Assembly (NCBI RefSeq): GCF_000421525.1
Contig: NZ_ATXE01000004.1
Location: forward strand, 1-64,000
Direction of reading: 5' to 3'
DNA: 64,000 nt
DNA from: Aestuariimicrobium kwangyangense DSM 21549
GTDB taxonomy: Bacteria; Actinomycetota; Actinomycetes; Propionibacteriales; Propionibacteriaceae
A program made the translations under genes and the position numbers. The notes beneath the pieces are model-generated. The model ran no database searches. It saw nothing but the letters and a program-made list of their open reading frames with translations, and was not told where the DNA came from. Shown here piece by piece: positions 43,528-54,551 of the stretch (its first letter is position 1; each line of letters starts with the position of its first letter).

Positions 43528-44885
43528 CAGGAATCAGCTCCATTCGTGGTGGCGGCTCGTTCGTCCGCCGGGTTGTCATCGGGGTAGGCGAGGGTCGAGG
43601 GGACCACACTCACCAGTTCGGGCAGCTGCTGCCCGGGCATCGGAGGCACCGGGTAGCCACCGGCGAAGGCGTCGAAGTCACCCTCGGTGACCTCACTGAC
43701 ACCCTCGGGTTCGTCGTCCTTGCGGCCGCCGAACAGGATGAACGCCAACAACCCGACGATGATCACCCCGAGCACCACGAAGAAGACCGGTCCCCGGAAC
43801 CAACCCTCGTTCTGGCCGGCGCGCAACAGCGAGATCGCGACGATCCACACCAGCGAGATCGGGATGAGCCACTTCCACCCGAGGTGCATGAACTGGTCGT
43901 AGCGGAAGCGGGGCAGGGTGCCTCGCAGCCACACGAAGACCGTGATCAGCAACTGCACCTTGATCACGAACCAGAGGACGCCGAACCAGCCCGAGTCGAG
44001 GAAGGCGATCTGGTTGAACGGCCAGGGGGCGCGGTAGCCACCCAGGAACAAGGTGGTGGCGACAGCCGAGACGGTGGCCATGTTGATGTACTCCGCCAGG
44101 AAGTACATGGCGTAGCGGAAGCCCGAGTACTCGGTGAGGTAACCGGAGACCAGTTCGGACTCACACTCGGGGAGGTCGAACGGCGCCCGGTTCGTCTCGC
44201 CCACCATCGAGATGGCGTAGATGATGAAGCTCGGGAACAGCAGCAGGGCGTACCAGCCGGGGATGCCGGTGTTGAAGTCACCCAGCCGGATCGGCAGCGC
44301 CTGCGCCTCGACGATCTGTGAGGTCGACATCGACGACGAGAACATGAAGACCGCGACCAGGGCCAGGCCCATGGCGACCTCGTAGGAGATCATCTGCGCG
44401 GTCGAGCGGATCGAACCCAGCAGCGAGTAGGTCGAGTTCGACGCCCAGCCGGCCAGCACGATTCCGTAGATGCCGATCGACGCGATCGCGAGCACGAACA
44501 GAACCGCCACCGGCAGGTCGGTGAGCTGCAGTCGGGTGGTGTGCCCGAACATCCGCACCTCACCGCCGAAGGGGATCACGGCCCATGCCGTGAAGGCCGC
44601 CGTGCCCGTGAGCAGCGGGGCCAGGTTGAAGATCCACCGGTCGGTCTTGGTCGGACGGAAGTCCTCCTTGAGGATCAGCTTCGCGCCGTCGGCGAGCGCC
44701 TGCCCCAGACCGAAGGGTCCGTTCATGATCGGGCCGAGGCGGTGCTGCATCTTGGCAACCACGCGTCGCTCGTACCAGACGTTGAAGATCGTCCACACCA
44801 ACAGCAGGACGAAGATCATCACGACCTTGATGAGCACGATCCACCACGGATCGGCCCCGAAGATCTGGTTCTCCAGGATGTTCAT
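43527..44885 (-). CDS. nuoH: NADH-quinone oxidoreductase subunit H
   Basis: The 452-residue protein has eight to nine membrane segments. It carries the family blocks [38 protein letters not shown] and [26 protein letters not shown], the Glu/Asp-rich loop that lines the quinone chamber. [24 protein letters not shown] closes the core. About 60 extra polar residues follow, longer than in E. coli. The ATG overlaps the nuoG stop. NuoH connects the quinone site to the proton path. Confidence 0.97.
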   Translation of the reverse strand: MNILENQIFGADPWWIVLIKVVMIFVLLLVWTIFNVWYERRVVAKMQHRLGPIMNGPFGLGQALADGAKLILKEDFRPTKTDRWIFNLAPLLTGTAAFTAWAVIPFGGEVRMFGHTTRLQLTDLPVAVLFVLAIASIGIYGIVLAGWASNSTYSLLGSIRSTAQMISYEVAMGLALVAVFMFSSSMSTSQIVEAQALPIRLGDFNTGIPGWYALLLFPSFIIYAISMVGETNRAPFDLPECESELVSGYLTEYSGFRYAMYFLAEYINMATVSAVATTLFLGGYRAPWPFNQIAFLDSGWFGVLWFVIKVQLLITVFVWLRGTLPRFRYDQFMHLGWKWLIPISLVWIVAISLLRAGQNEGWFRGPVFFVVLGVIIVGLLAFILFGGRKDDEPEGVSEVTEGDFDAFAGGYPVPPMPGQQLPELVSVVPSTLAYPDDNPADERAATTNGADS

Positions 44886-47293
44886 GCCGCTGCTCCCTTG
44901 GTCACGGTCACCCGGTCACCGGCCAGGACGCCCAGGGCGGTCACGGGGGTGCCGGAGTTGGCGGGCACCCAGACCACCTGGTCGACCATGTCGGCGACGA
45001 TCTCGGTCGGGAGGCTGAGGGCTCCCGAGGGGCCGCTGACCGTGAGAGTCTCGCCGTGGGCGATCCCCAGGTCGGCAGCGGTCTTGACGGACAGCCTGGC
45101 GACGGCCACCGGTGCGGTCGCCTGCAGGTCGGGTTCGTGGTCGACACCGGCGGAGTCGTCCAGCAGCTGGCGCCAGGTGGCGAGGGTGAGACCCTCGCTG
45201 GCGGGCCGCTCGACGTGGGGCTCGTGGGTGAAGCGCGGACGAGCGCCCTCCCACACCCCGAGGTCGGCCAGCGACTCGGCGGCACCCTTGGCGCCGCGGA
45301 AGCCGAGGTCGGCACCCATGGCGTCGGCCAGCGCGGCCAGCACCCTCAGGTCGGTCATGGGGGCCGTCGACTGACGGATCACGGTGTTGACCCGTCCCGA
45401 GCGGTGCTCCCAGTTCAGGAACGAACCGGCGTGCTCCTCGATCAGGGCGACCGGGAAGACGACGTCTGCGTGTTCCGCGACCTCGGAGAGGCGGGTCTCG
45501 ATCGAGACGAGGAAGTCAACCTTCTCGAGCGCCTCGACCATCACGGCAGGATCGCTGAAGTCGCGGGGTTCGATACCCGCGGTGACCAGCGCGCCCAGTC
45601 GTCCCTCACCGGCTGCCGCGAGCATGGCCGAGGCATCGAGCCCGACCTCCTCGGGCAGGGACTGGACACCCCAGGCGGCTGCGACGTCGACCCGTGCCGA
45701 CGCGTCGCCGACCCCGCGTCCACCCGGCAGCAGGTTGGGCAGACAGCCCGCCTCGACCGCGCCCATGTCCCCGGCGCGGCGCGGGATCCAGGCAAGCCTG
45801 GCCCCGGACGTGGCGGCGAGTTCGGCCACCGCGGCGAGGGTTCCGGACGACAGGGCCGCCCGCTCCCCCACCAGGATCACCGAACCGGAGTCGAGGCCCT
45901 GCAGTCCGGCGACCGCCTGGGCCTGCAGGCCGGGGGCGGTGGCGACCAGGGTCGCGTCGAGCTTGGCCGACCCGCGGCTGCGGAACGGTGCGATCGTGAC
46001 GACCTTCAGCTTCCTCTTGCGGACGGCCTTGCGCAGTCGCAGGAAGACGATCGGCGACTCGTCCTCGGGTTCGAAGTCGACCAGCACGACGGTGTTGGCC
46101 GTCTCGAGGTCGGCGTAGGTCACCGAGTCCGAAAGAGTGCGACCGGCCACGTGGGCGGCCAGGAAGTCGGCCTCACCGGCCCCATAGGGGCGGGAGCGGA
46201 AGTCGATGTTGTTGGTGCCCAGCACGGCCCGGGCGAAGCGGGAGTAGCCGTAGGCCGCCTCGGTGGTCAGGCGACCTCCGGGGAGCACCCCCACCCGACC
46301 ATCGGCCGCCCTCAGTCCGGCGACCGCGGCGTCGATGGCCTCGTGCCAACCGGCGGGCTCGAGCACCCCGTTGCGGCGGACGAGCGGCGTGGTGAGGCGA
46401 TCAGCGCCTCGTCCACTCATGAATCCGAAGCGACCCTTGTCGCAGTTCCACTCCTCGTTGACCTCGGGAGTGTTGCCCGCGAGCCGGCGCTTCACCTGGA
46501 AGTGACGGTGGTCGCTGCGCAGCTGGCAGCCGGAGGCGCAGTGCTCGCACGTGGTCGCGGTGCTGACCAGGTCGAACGGGCGCGACTGGAAGCGGTAGGC
46601 CACGCTGGTGAGTGCACCCACGGGACAGATCTGGATGACATTGCCCGAGAAGTACGAGTCGTAGGGCTTGTCCTCGTAGATGCCCACCTGCTGCAACGCG
46701 CCGCGCTCCACCAGTGCGATGAACGGGTCGCCCGAGATCTGCTCCGAGAAGCGCGTGCAACGCGCGCAGAGCACGCAGCGCTCGCGGTCGAGGAGCACCT
46801 CTGCGGAGATGTTGACGGGCTTCGGGAAGGTGCGCTTGAGACCTTCGTAGCGGGACTCGCCGTAGCCATTGGCCAACGACTGGTTCTGCAGGGGGCACTC
46901 GCCGCCCTTGTCGCAGATCGGGCAGTCGAGGGGGTGGTTGATCAGCAGGAACTCGAGCATGCCCGCCTGGGCCTTCTCGGCCACCGGCGAACTGACCTGG
47001 GTCGAGACCTTCATGCCGGGCATCGCCTCGAGCGTGCACGAGGCCTGCGGCTTGGGCATGCCCCGTCCGTTGCCCATGTCGGGGATCTCGACCATGCACT
47101 GGCGGCAGGCACCCACCGGGTCGAGCAGGGGGTGGTCACAGAACCTGGGGATGGCCACACCGATCTTCTCGGCGGCCCGGATGACCAGGGTGCCCTTGGG
47201 AACGCTGACCTCGATGCCGTCGATGGTGAGGGTGACTTCCTCGGGCTTGGTCTCGACCTTGGCGCCGGTGTCGTTCTTCGTGTCTACGCTCAT
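44882..47293 (-). CDS. nuoG: NADH-quinone oxidoreductase subunit G
   Basis: The 803-residue protein has an N-terminal [2Fe-2S] domain (CDHPLLDPVGACRQCMVEI), a His-Cys cluster site (HPLDCPICDKGGECPLQ) and two [4Fe-4S] sites (CVLCARCTRFSEQISG). The N7-type cluster is visible as CEHCASGCQLRSD. A molybdopterin-like domain without obvious cofactor residues and a C-terminal extension follow. NuoG carries electrons from NuoF towards NuoI. The start overlaps the nuoF stop as ATGA. Confidence 0.96.
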   Translation of the reverse strand: MSVDTKNDTGAKVETKPEEVTLTIDGIEVSVPKGTLVIRAAEKIGVAIPRFCDHPLLDPVGACRQCMVEIPDMGNGRGMPKPQASCTLEAMPGMKVSTQVSSPVAEKAQAGMLEFLLINHPLDCPICDKGGECPLQNQSLANGYGESRYEGLKRTFPKPVNISAEVLLDRERCVLCARCTRFSEQISGDPFIALVERGALQQVGIYEDKPYDSYFSGNVIQICPVGALTSVAYRFQSRPFDLVSTATTCEHCASGCQLRSDHRHFQVKRRLAGNTPEVNEEWNCDKGRFGFMSGRGADRLTTPLVRRNGVLEPAGWHEAIDAAVAGLRAADGRVGVLPGGRLTTEAAYGYSRFARAVLGTNNIDFRSRPYGAGEADFLAAHVAGRTLSDSVTYADLETANTVVLVDFEPEDESPIVFLRLRKAVRKRKLKVVTIAPFRSRGSAKLDATLVATAPGLQAQAVAGLQGLDSGSVILVGERAALSSGTLAAVAELAATSGARLAWIPRRAGDMGAVEAGCLPNLLPGGRGVGDASARVDVAAAWGVQSLPEEVGLDASAMLAAAGEGRLGALVTAGIEPRDFSDPAVMVEALEKVDFLVSIETRLSEVAEHADVVFPVALIEEHAGSFLNWEHRSGRVNTVIRQSTAPMTDLRVLAALADAMGADLGFRGAKGAAESLADLGVWEGARPRFTHEPHVERPASEGLTLATWRQLLDDSAGVDHEPDLQATAPVAVARLSVKTAADLGIAHGETLTVSGPSGALSLPTEIVADMVDQVVWVPANSGTPVTALGVLAGDRVTVTKGAAA

Positions 47294-48648
47294 GCGTGCA
47301 CTCCCGCGGTGTCGGAGGTGGTCGTGGTGGTCCGGGAGTCATCCTCCGCGGAGCCGAAAAGCGCGGACTTCTCGTAGGGGAACAGTTCGCGCGCGGGCGT
47401 GGTGTAGCCGGCCTCGAACTCGCTGCGGAAGTACTTGATGGCGCTGGTCACGGCAGCGACGGCACCATCCGCGAGGGCGCAGAACGAGCGGCCACCGATG
47501 TTGTCGCAGACGTCGAGCAACTTCTCGACGTCACCCTCGGAACCGTGACCGGCCTCGAGGTTCCGCAGCGTCTGCACCAGCCACCACGTGCCCTCACGGC
47601 AGGGGGTGCACTTGCCACAGGACTCGTGCTTGTAGAACTCGACCCAACGCAGCGTCGTGCGCACCACCGAGGTGGTCTCGTCGAAGATCTGCAGGGCCCG
47701 GGTGCCGAGCATCGATCCCGCCGCCGCCATGCCCTCGAAGTCGAGCGGTGTGTCGAGGTGCTCGGCGGTCAGGATGGGGGTGGACGAGCCGCCCGGGGTG
47801 AAGAACTTCAGCTCATGGCCCTCACGCATGCCACCACCCAGGTCGATCAGTTCCCGCAGGGTGATGCCCAGGGGGGCCTCGAACTGGCCGGGGGTACGCA
47901 CGTGGCCCGACAGGGAGAAGATCCCGTGGCCCTTCGACTTCTCGGTGCCCATCGCCTGGAACCAGGCCGCACCGTTGCCGATGATGCCGGGCACCGAGGC
48001 GATCGACTCGACATTGTTGATCACGGTCGGCGAGGCGTACAGACCCGCGACGGCGGGGAACGGCGGACGAAGCCGGGGCTGGCCACGGCGTCCCTCGAGG
48101 GAGTCGAGCAGAGCCGTCTCCTCACCGCAGATGTAGGCGCCGGCGCCGGCGTGGACCGTCACCTCGACGTCATAGCCGGAACCGAGCACGTTCTTGCCCG
48201 CGTAGCCGGCGGAGTAGGCCTCACGGACGGCCTGCTGCAGGCGACGGATGACGTGCAGCACCTCGCCGCGGCAGTAGATGAACGCGTGGTGGGAGTTGCA
48301 GGCGTAGGCAGAGATCAGCACCCCCTCCACCAGGGTGTGGGGCGAGGCCATCATCAGTGGGATGTCCTTGCAGGTGCCCGGCTCGGACTCGTCCGCGTTC
48401 ACGACCAGGTAGACCGGGTTCGGGTTGTCCTTGGGCAGGAAGCTCCACTTCATGCCGGTGGGGAAGCCGGCGCCTCCGCGTCCGCGGAGGTTGGCGTCCT
48501 TGACCTGGGAGATGATCTCGCTCGGCTGCATGCCCAACGCCTTGCGCAGGGCCTTGTACCCGCCACGGCGTTCGTAGTTGGTCAGCTTCCAGGCGCGCTC
48601 GTCGCCCCAGTTGGAGGTGAGGACCGGGGTCAGCGTGTCGATGCTCAC
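47290..48648 (-). CDS. nuoF: NADH-quinone oxidoreductase subunit F (NADH/FMN-binding)
   Basis: A GTG at 48648, overlapping the nuoE stop as GTGA, gives 452 residues (VSIDTLTPVLTSNWG). NADH/FMN motifs are GRGGAGFPTGMKWSF, NADESEPGTCKD and GAGAYICGEETALLDSLEGRRGQPR; the [4Fe-4S] N3 ligands are in ESCGKCTPCREG and the downstream SFCALADGA. NuoF takes hydride from NADH and passes electrons to NuoE/NuoG. The open frame to 49074 is antisense-like shadow of nuoE and is not used. Confidence 0.97.
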   Translation of the reverse strand: MSIDTLTPVLTSNWGDERAWKLTNYERRGGYKALRKALGMQPSEIISQVKDANLRGRGGAGFPTGMKWSFLPKDNPNPVYLVVNADESEPGTCKDIPLMMASPHTLVEGVLISAYACNSHHAFIYCRGEVLHVIRRLQQAVREAYSAGYAGKNVLGSGYDVEVTVHAGAGAYICGEETALLDSLEGRRGQPRLRPPFPAVAGLYASPTVINNVESIASVPGIIGNGAAWFQAMGTEKSKGHGIFSLSGHVRTPGQFEAPLGITLRELIDLGGGMREGHELKFFTPGGSSTPILTAEHLDTPLDFEGMAAAGSMLGTRALQIFDETTSVVRTTLRWVEFYKHESCGKCTPCREGTWWLVQTLRNLEAGHGSEGDVEKLLDVCDNIGGRSFCALADGAVAAVTSAIKYFRSEFEAGYTTPARELFPYEKSALFGSAEDDSRTTTTTSDTAGVHA

Positions 48649-49394
48649 TTCTTCTCCCCTTCCGACTGCGCGGGTTCCGGCAGGTTGTTGGGATCGGGTG
48701 CGTGCCAGCCGCGCTCGTTGGCGATCTCGAGACCGACCAGTGACGCACCGGCGGCCGTCGGGCCCTCGTCGGCCAGACCGTCGGGGAAACCGGCGAGCAC
48801 ACGCTCGGCCTGCCGCCATGAGGTGATCCGGGCGCCGCGGGTGGAGTGCACCTCGTCGCCGGCGGCCAGCTTGTCGAGCAGGTCGTCGGCCTTGGCCGGG
48901 GTCATGTTGTCCATGAACTCCCAGTTGACCATCATCACCGGGGCGAAGTCGCAGGCGGCATTGCACTCGATGCGCTCGAGCGAGATCTTGCCGTCGGGGG
49001 TGGTCTGGTTCTCCTTGATGCCGAGCTTCTGCTCGGCCCGCTCCAGCAGCAGGTCGCCGCCCATCACCGCGCACAGGGCCGTGGTGCAGACACCGACGTG
49101 GTGCTCACCTGCGGGACGCCGCTTGTACATGGTGTAGAAGGTGGCCACTCCCGAGACCTGCGCCTCGCTGATCTCGAGGATCTCCGCGCAGGCGGTCAAC
49201 CCGGCGGGGCTGATCCGTCCGTCGACCGACTGCACCAGGTGCAGCATCGGCAGCAGGGCCGACCGCTTCTGGGGATAGCGGGCCGCGATCTGGGCGAGCT
49301 CGTCGAGGGTCGACTGGTCGATGTTGGTCGAGGTGTCGTCCATGTCGATGGAACCCGACGTCTCGAAGTGGGACTGGAACTCGTGACCGCTCAC
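48645..49394 (-). CDS. nuoE: NADH-quinone oxidoreductase subunit E
   Basis: The 249-residue protein starts at GTG 49394 with AAAGG about ten bases upstream. The thioredoxin-like [2Fe-2S] domain has CTTALCAVMGG and ECNAACDFAPVMMVN (four Cys, N1a). The helical part before it (YPQKRSALLPMLHLVQ) is typical. About 60 residues after the cluster domain are longer than in E. coli. Upstream, the nuoD/nuoE junction is interrupted by a 260-bp repeat insertion, and this GTG overlaps the stop of the reading frame inside that insertion. Confidence 0.96.
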   Translation of the reverse strand: MSGHEFQSHFETSGSIDMDDTSTNIDQSTLDELAQIAARYPQKRSALLPMLHLVQSVDGRISPAGLTACAEILEISEAQVSGVATFYTMYKRRPAGEHHVGVCTTALCAVMGGDLLLERAEQKLGIKENQTTPDGKISLERIECNAACDFAPVMMVNWEFMDNMTPAKADDLLDKLAAGDEVHSTRGARITSWRQAERVLAGFPDGLADEGPTAAGASLVGLEIANERGWHAPDPNNLPEPAQSEGEKK

Positions 49395-49650
49395 CGGTCA
49401 ACACCTTTCATCTCTGGCAGGGAGGGACAGCCCCCCTGCACCCCCCGGACACCTCGCGCACCACTCGCTCCGCTCGTTGCGAGCTGTCGAAGGCCGGAGG
49501 AACAGCCCCCCTGCACCCCCCGAACACCTCGCGCACCACTCGCTCCGCTCGTTGCGAGCTGTCGAAGGCCGGAGGGACATCCCCCCTGCACCCCCCGGAC
49601 ACCTCGCGCACCACTCGCTCCGCTCGTTGCGAGCTGTCGACCGAAGTCGT

Positions 49651-49654
<4 letters not shown>
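49391..49654 (-). CDS. Repeat-derived 87-codon reading frame coupled between nuoD and nuoE
   Basis: This ATG frame overlaps the nuoD stop (ATGA at 49651-49654), and its TGA overlaps the nuoE GTG (49391-49394), so ribosomes could pass through it from nuoD to nuoE. It translates almost wholly from three 75-bp repeats ([17 protein letters not shown] repeated) and ends GVDR, the same residues that end NuoD. The other two frames of this strand are also open across most of the repeats. I doubt that the peptide has its own function; the frame may persist to maintain coupling. Confidence 0.3.
49421..49639. repeat. Three tandem 75-bp repeats between nuoD and nuoE
   Basis: Units begin at 49421, 49496 and 49571 with GGAGG(G/A)ACA and are nearly identical, the third ending near 49639. 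Each contains a small palindrome GCTCG-CAA-CGAGC (minus-strand reading). The period is a multiple of three. Two C/T-type changes and a G/A change are the only differences I see between copies. Confidence 0.9.
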
Positions 49655-51032
<1,378 letters not shown>

Positions 51033-51033
<1 letters not shown>

Positions 51034-51863
51034 CAGTAGCTCCTCCGATCGTCCGGGGGCGGCACGACCGCGCCCTTGTACTCCACCGGGACGCCGCCCA
51101 GCGGGTAGTCCTTGCGCTGGGGGTGGCCCTGCCAGTCGTCCGGCATCAGGATGCGGGTGAGGGCGGGGTGACCGTCGAAGATCACGCCGAACATGTCCCA
51201 GGTCTCGCGCTCGTGCCAGTCGGTGTGGGGGTAGACCGCCACGGCGCTGGGCAGGTGCGGGTTCTCGTCGGTGCAGGTCAGCTCGATGCGGATGCGCCGG
51301 TTGTGGGTGATCGAGAGGAACTCGTAGACCACGTGCAGTTCCTCACCGACCGATCCCGGGTAGTGCACACCGGAGACCGAGACACAGACCTCGAAGCGCA
51401 GTTGGGCGTCGTCCCGCAGCACCTTCAGCACCTCGACGAAACGGTCGGGCCGCACGAAGAAGGTGATCTCGTCGCGGTGCACGTACACCCGGCCGGTACC
51501 GAAACCGGGCACGAGTTCCTCGATGCGGTCGGCGACCTCGTCGAACCAGCCACCGTAGGGACGATCGGTCAGTCCCGGCATCTGCTTGGTGCGTGAGATG
51601 CCGCCGTAGCCCGAGGTGTCACCCGAGCCTCCCTTGCTGCCCCACATGCCCGTGCGGATACCGAGCACCTGGGTCTGCGCGGTGGTGACACCGCCGGGGG
51701 TGGTGGGGGTGAGTTCCGCCTCGCTGGCGGTCAGCTCGTCGGGCACCTGCTGGACCGGGTTCTGCTGGCCCGTGTTCAGGTTTCCCCCGTTCTGGCCTGA
51801 GGGGTTCTGTGCTGAGGGGTTCTGGGAGGGGGGGTTCTGGGAGGGGGGGTTCTGGTCGGTCAT
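51033..51863 (-). CDS. nuoC: NADH-quinone oxidoreductase subunit C
   Basis: The 276-residue protein has a repeat-built N-terminus (SQNPP repeats, residues 3-24) and a linker. The 30-kDa domain follows with [58 protein letters not shown] and a short tail. It stabilises the peripheral arm next to NuoD. The ATG overlaps the nuoB stop. C and D are separate genes here, unlike the fused E. coli nuoCD. Confidence 0.97.
51786..51855. repeat. 15-bp tandem repeat inside the 5' end of nuoC
   Basis: Units starting at 51786 (degenerate), 51801, 51816, 51831 and 51846 (partial) follow GGGGTTCTGGGAGGG. Read on the minus strand they encode SQNPP/SAQNP repeats. Slippage in such repeats would change protein length in steps of five residues without a frameshift. 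Confidence 0.85.
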
Positions 51864-52417
51864 CGCATGAGGCCCTTCATCTCATGGGTGGCGGGTGCCA
51901 CGAGGGCCGCCTGCTCGCGGTCGTCGATGGCCTGCTGCATGTCGGCGCCGATCGGCAGCTTCGAGACCCGCTGCTCCCTGAGCTTGAAGACCGCGTCGAT
52001 CAACATGTCGGGACGAGGCGGGCAGCCGGGCAGGTAGATGTCGACGGGAAGGAAATGGTCGCAACCCTGCACGATGGCGTAGTTGTTGAACATGCCACCC
52101 GAACTGGCGCACACGCCCATCGCGATCACCCACTTGGGGTTGGGCATCTGGTCGTAGACCTGACGGATGACAGGTGCCATCTTCTGCGAGACACGTCCCG
52201 AGACGATCAGCAGGTCGGCCTGGCGGGGTGAGGCGCGGAAGACCTCCTGGCCCCAGCGGCCGGAGTCGAATCGGGGGGTGCCGAAGGCCATCATCTCGAT
52301 GGCACAACAGGCGAGACCCATCGTGGCGGGCCAGAACGAGGCCTGGCGCATCCAGCCGGCGATCGCCTCGACCGAGGTCAACAGCACTCCGCTGGGAAGC
52401 TTCTCTTCAATACCCAT
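51860..52417 (-). CDS. nuoB: NADH-quinone oxidoreductase subunit B
   Basis: The 185-residue protein has the N2 cluster ligands in [33 protein letters not shown] and [13 protein letters not shown]. It passes electrons from NuoI to menaquinone at the NuoD interface. AGAGGAA precedes the ATG. It lies 27 bp after nuoA. It differs clearly from the shorter NuoB-like protein at 28349-28765. Confidence 0.98.
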   Translation of the reverse strand: MGIEEKLPSGVLLTSVEAIAGWMRQASFWPATMGLACCAIEMMAFGTPRFDSGRWGQEVFRASPRQADLLIVSGRVSQKMAPVIRQVYDQMPNPKWVIAMGVCASSGGMFNNYAIVQGCDHFLPVDIYLPGCPPRPDMLIDAVFKLREQRVSKLPIGADMQQAIDDREQAALVAPATHEMKGLMR

Positions 52418-52444
52418 GACTCAGTTCCTCTCTTGCCCGCCCGC

Positions 52445-52804
52445 TCAGTCCCAGTCCAGGCCGCCGCGGCGGAGGACGTAGAAGTAGGCGACGAACACGG
52501 TCACGATGAACAGCACCATCTCGACGACCGCGAACAGGCCGAGACGGTTGAACGAGACGGCCCACGGGTAGAGGAACACGATCTCGATGTCGAAGACGAT
52601 GAACAACATGGCGGTGATGTAGTACTTCACCGGGAAGCGTCCGCCGCCGACGGGCTGGGGGGTGGGCTGGATGCCGCACTCGTAGGAGTCGTACTTGGCC
52701 CGGTTGTAGCGCTGGGGACCCACGTTGATCGACAGGATGATCGACACGATGATGAACAGCGCCGCCAGGGCGGCAAGTCCGATGATCGGGATGTAGGCGT
52801 TCAC
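52445..52804 (-). CDS. nuoA: NADH-quinone oxidoreductase subunit A
   Basis: The 119-residue, three-helix membrane subunit contains KYDSYECGIQPTPQPVGGGRFPVKYYITAMLFIVFDIEIVFLYPWAV, including the loop Cys and the Glu/Asp pair of the family. It starts with GTG at 52804 after a strong AGGAGGGG. It is the first nuo gene and follows the menaquinone reductase-like gene by 52 bp in the same direction, so one transcript may cover both. Confidence 0.97.
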   Translation of the reverse strand: MNAYIPIIGLAALAALFIIVSIILSINVGPQRYNRAKYDSYECGIQPTPQPVGGGRFPVKYYITAMLFIVFDIEIVFLYPWAVSFNRLGLFAVVEMVLFIVTVFVAYFYVLRRGGLDWD

Positions 52805-52856
52805 GAGTCCCCTCCTGGGCCGAACGGGTGTTGGTCAACTGAGCTGGTGGGCGCGA

Positions 52857-54215
52857 TCATGCCGATGGCGCCATTCTGCGCAGGGCGTTGATGGTCTTGT
52901 CCATCACATCGCCGTCGTGTTCGTCGGTGAGGTTGGCGAGCAGTTTGTGCACCAACCTCATCAGGTTCTTGCGGGGCAGCCCGTGGCGCACGCACAGCTT
53001 CATGATCTCGGGGTGGCCGATCAGCTTGGCGAAGATCGTCCCGAGCCGGAAGTAGCCGCCCATGTCGGACTTGAGGTGGGTGACGTAGCCACGCAGTGCC
53101 AGTTCGGCGTTCGGTGTGCCGAAACCGCGGGAGCGGGCCTCGCTGATCGCCTCGGCCGCCAGTGCCGCCGCCTCCAGCGCGTAGTCGATGCCCTCACCGT
53201 TGAACGGGTTCACCATGCCGCCGGAGTCGCCGACCAGCAGCAGGCCGCGGTCATAGGCGGGCTGGCGGTTGAACCCCATCGGCAGGGCCGCACCTCGGAT
53301 CGGTCCGCGCAGGTTCTCGTCGGTGAAGCCCCACTCGGGCGGGCAGGCGGACAGCCAGGTGCGCATCAGTTCGCGGTAGTCGGTCTTGGCGAACGCGGGC
53401 GAGGTGTCGAGCATGCCGAGGCCGACGTTCGCGATCCCCTCCCCCGTCGGGAAGGCCCAGCCGTAGCCGGGCAGCAGGTTCGAGGAGTGGGGCTTCCCGT
53501 CCCACAGTTCGAGCCACGACTCCATCCAGTCGCCGTTGCCGCGCTCGCACTCGAAGTAGGCACGCACCGCGACGCCCATGGGCCGGTCCTCGCGCTTGGT
53601 GATGCCCATGGCCACGGACAGGCGGCTCGAGACCCCGTCAGCGGCGACCACGACCGGGGCGCGGAACTCTCGGCCGTCCTTGGTGGTGACGCCGACGATG
53701 CGGTTGCTGGTCTCGTCGATGATCGGGGCGGTCACCTGGGCACCCGTGAACAGGTGTGCGCCCAGCGCGACGGCGTGCGCCGCCAGCAGTGCGTCGAAGT
53801 CCTCCCGGCGGCGGACGAGTCCGTAGTTGGGGAAGTCCTTCAGTTCGGGCCAGGGCATGTCGAAGGGTTCGACCCGACCGCCGTAGACCCGCAGGCCACG
53901 GTTGCGGTGCCAGCCGTTCTCCTCGGAGGTGTCGATGCCCAGGTTGACGAGTTGCTTGACCGCGCGAGGGGTGAGGCCGTCGCCGCAGATCTTGTCGCGG
54001 GGGTAGCTGGCCTTCTCGAGCAGCACCACGTCGAGGCCCCGACGGGCCAGGTGGGCGGCGGTGGCCGCTCCGGCGGGCCCTCCCCCGACGACGATGGCAT
54101 CGCAGGACCGCGGCTTGCGCGAGCTGGCCGAGGTGGAGTCTGGTGACTGGCTGGGGGTTTCGGGGAGGGAGGTGGGTGCAGGGGCTGCCGGGCTGGCGGC
54201 CTGTGCGTCACTCAT
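52857..54215 (-). CDS. Geranylgeranyl reductase family protein, MenJ-like menaquinone reductase
   Basis: From the ATG at 54215 (GGGAGAAG upstream) the protein has 452 residues. After a ~40-residue Pro/Ser-rich leader come the FAD motif AIVVGGGPAGAATAAHLARRG, SYPRDKICGDGLTPRAV, VVAADGVSSRLS and GLLLVGDSGGMVNPFNGEGIDYALEAA. These are the features of geranylgeranyl/archaeol-type reductases. The mycobacterial member MenJ saturates one isoprene bond of menaquinone. Its position directly before nuoA, next to menF and menG, supports that role. Confidence 0.88.
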   Translation of the reverse strand: MSDAQAASPAAPAPTSLPETPSQSPDSTSASSRKPRSCDAIVVGGGPAGAATAAHLARRGLDVVLLEKASYPRDKICGDGLTPRAVKQLVNLGIDTSEENGWHRNRGLRVYGGRVEPFDMPWPELKDFPNYGLVRRREDFDALLAAHAVALGAHLFTGAQVTAPIIDETSNRIVGVTTKDGREFRAPVVVAADGVSSRLSVAMGITKREDRPMGVAVRAYFECERGNGDWMESWLELWDGKPHSSNLLPGYGWAFPTGEGIANVGLGMLDTSPAFAKTDYRELMRTWLSACPPEWGFTDENLRGPIRGAALPMGFNRQPAYDRGLLLVGDSGGMVNPFNGEGIDYALEAAALAAEAISEARSRGFGTPNAELALRGYVTHLKSDMGGYFRLGTIFAKLIGHPEIMKLCVRHGLPRKNLMRLVHKLLANLTDEHDGDVMDKTINALRRMAPSA

Positions 54216-54551
54216 CGCTTCTCCCACGGGTGCCTCGCAGCACCCACTCAGCAGTGCGAGCGACCCCTGGGCCGCCCGGTTCGAGCCTTACTCTAGGCCG
54301 AATTGCCGAACCGCGCTAAACCAGCGTTCACCCCCATGAGACTGCGGGCTGACAAGCCACGACGGTTCTGATTTAGGCAATCGCAGGGTTGCGTTAATGA
54401 GCGCTTGAGGGCCGGCCCACACGGCCCCGACCCGCAATGAGGCTCGTGCGTGGACCTTGGGAGGCGTCGCTGGATGACGCGTTGGTCAGGCGACTGCCTC
54501 ACACCACAGGCCCGCCGTCAGCCGGCGGACGCGACCGCGAGCGCCGTGGCT
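54216..54551. other. Gene-free interval before the menJ-like/nuo transcript
   Basis: This 336-bp stretch separates two minus-strand genes and is relatively AT-rich around 54290-54400. No coding frame is convincing. It should hold the promoter of the menaquinone reductase/nuo operon and the terminator of the DinB-like gene. Confidence 0.6.
54370..54397 (-). promoter_or_regulatory. Possible promoter for the menJ-like/nuo operon
   Basis: On the minus strand TTAACG (54392-54397) and TAAATC (54370-54375) are 16 bp apart, inside the only AT-rich part of the interval. The boxes are imperfect and the distance to the start (155 bp) is long, so this is a weak prediction. Confidence 0.25.

Noticed and set aside
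43528-43609. Extension of nuoJ up to 43609
   Set aside because: The frame runs through nuoI; the true NuoJ starts at 42886, coupled to the nuoI stop.
45056-47377. A 773-codon plus-strand frame opposite nuoG
   Set aside because: It is antisense to a clearly conserved gene, rich in Arg/Gly/His/Asp/Val as expected for the complementary frame of GC-rich coding DNA, and contains no known motif.
49421-49639. CRISPR array
   Set aside because: The repeats are 75 bp, directly adjacent and without unique spacers, and no cas genes are present.
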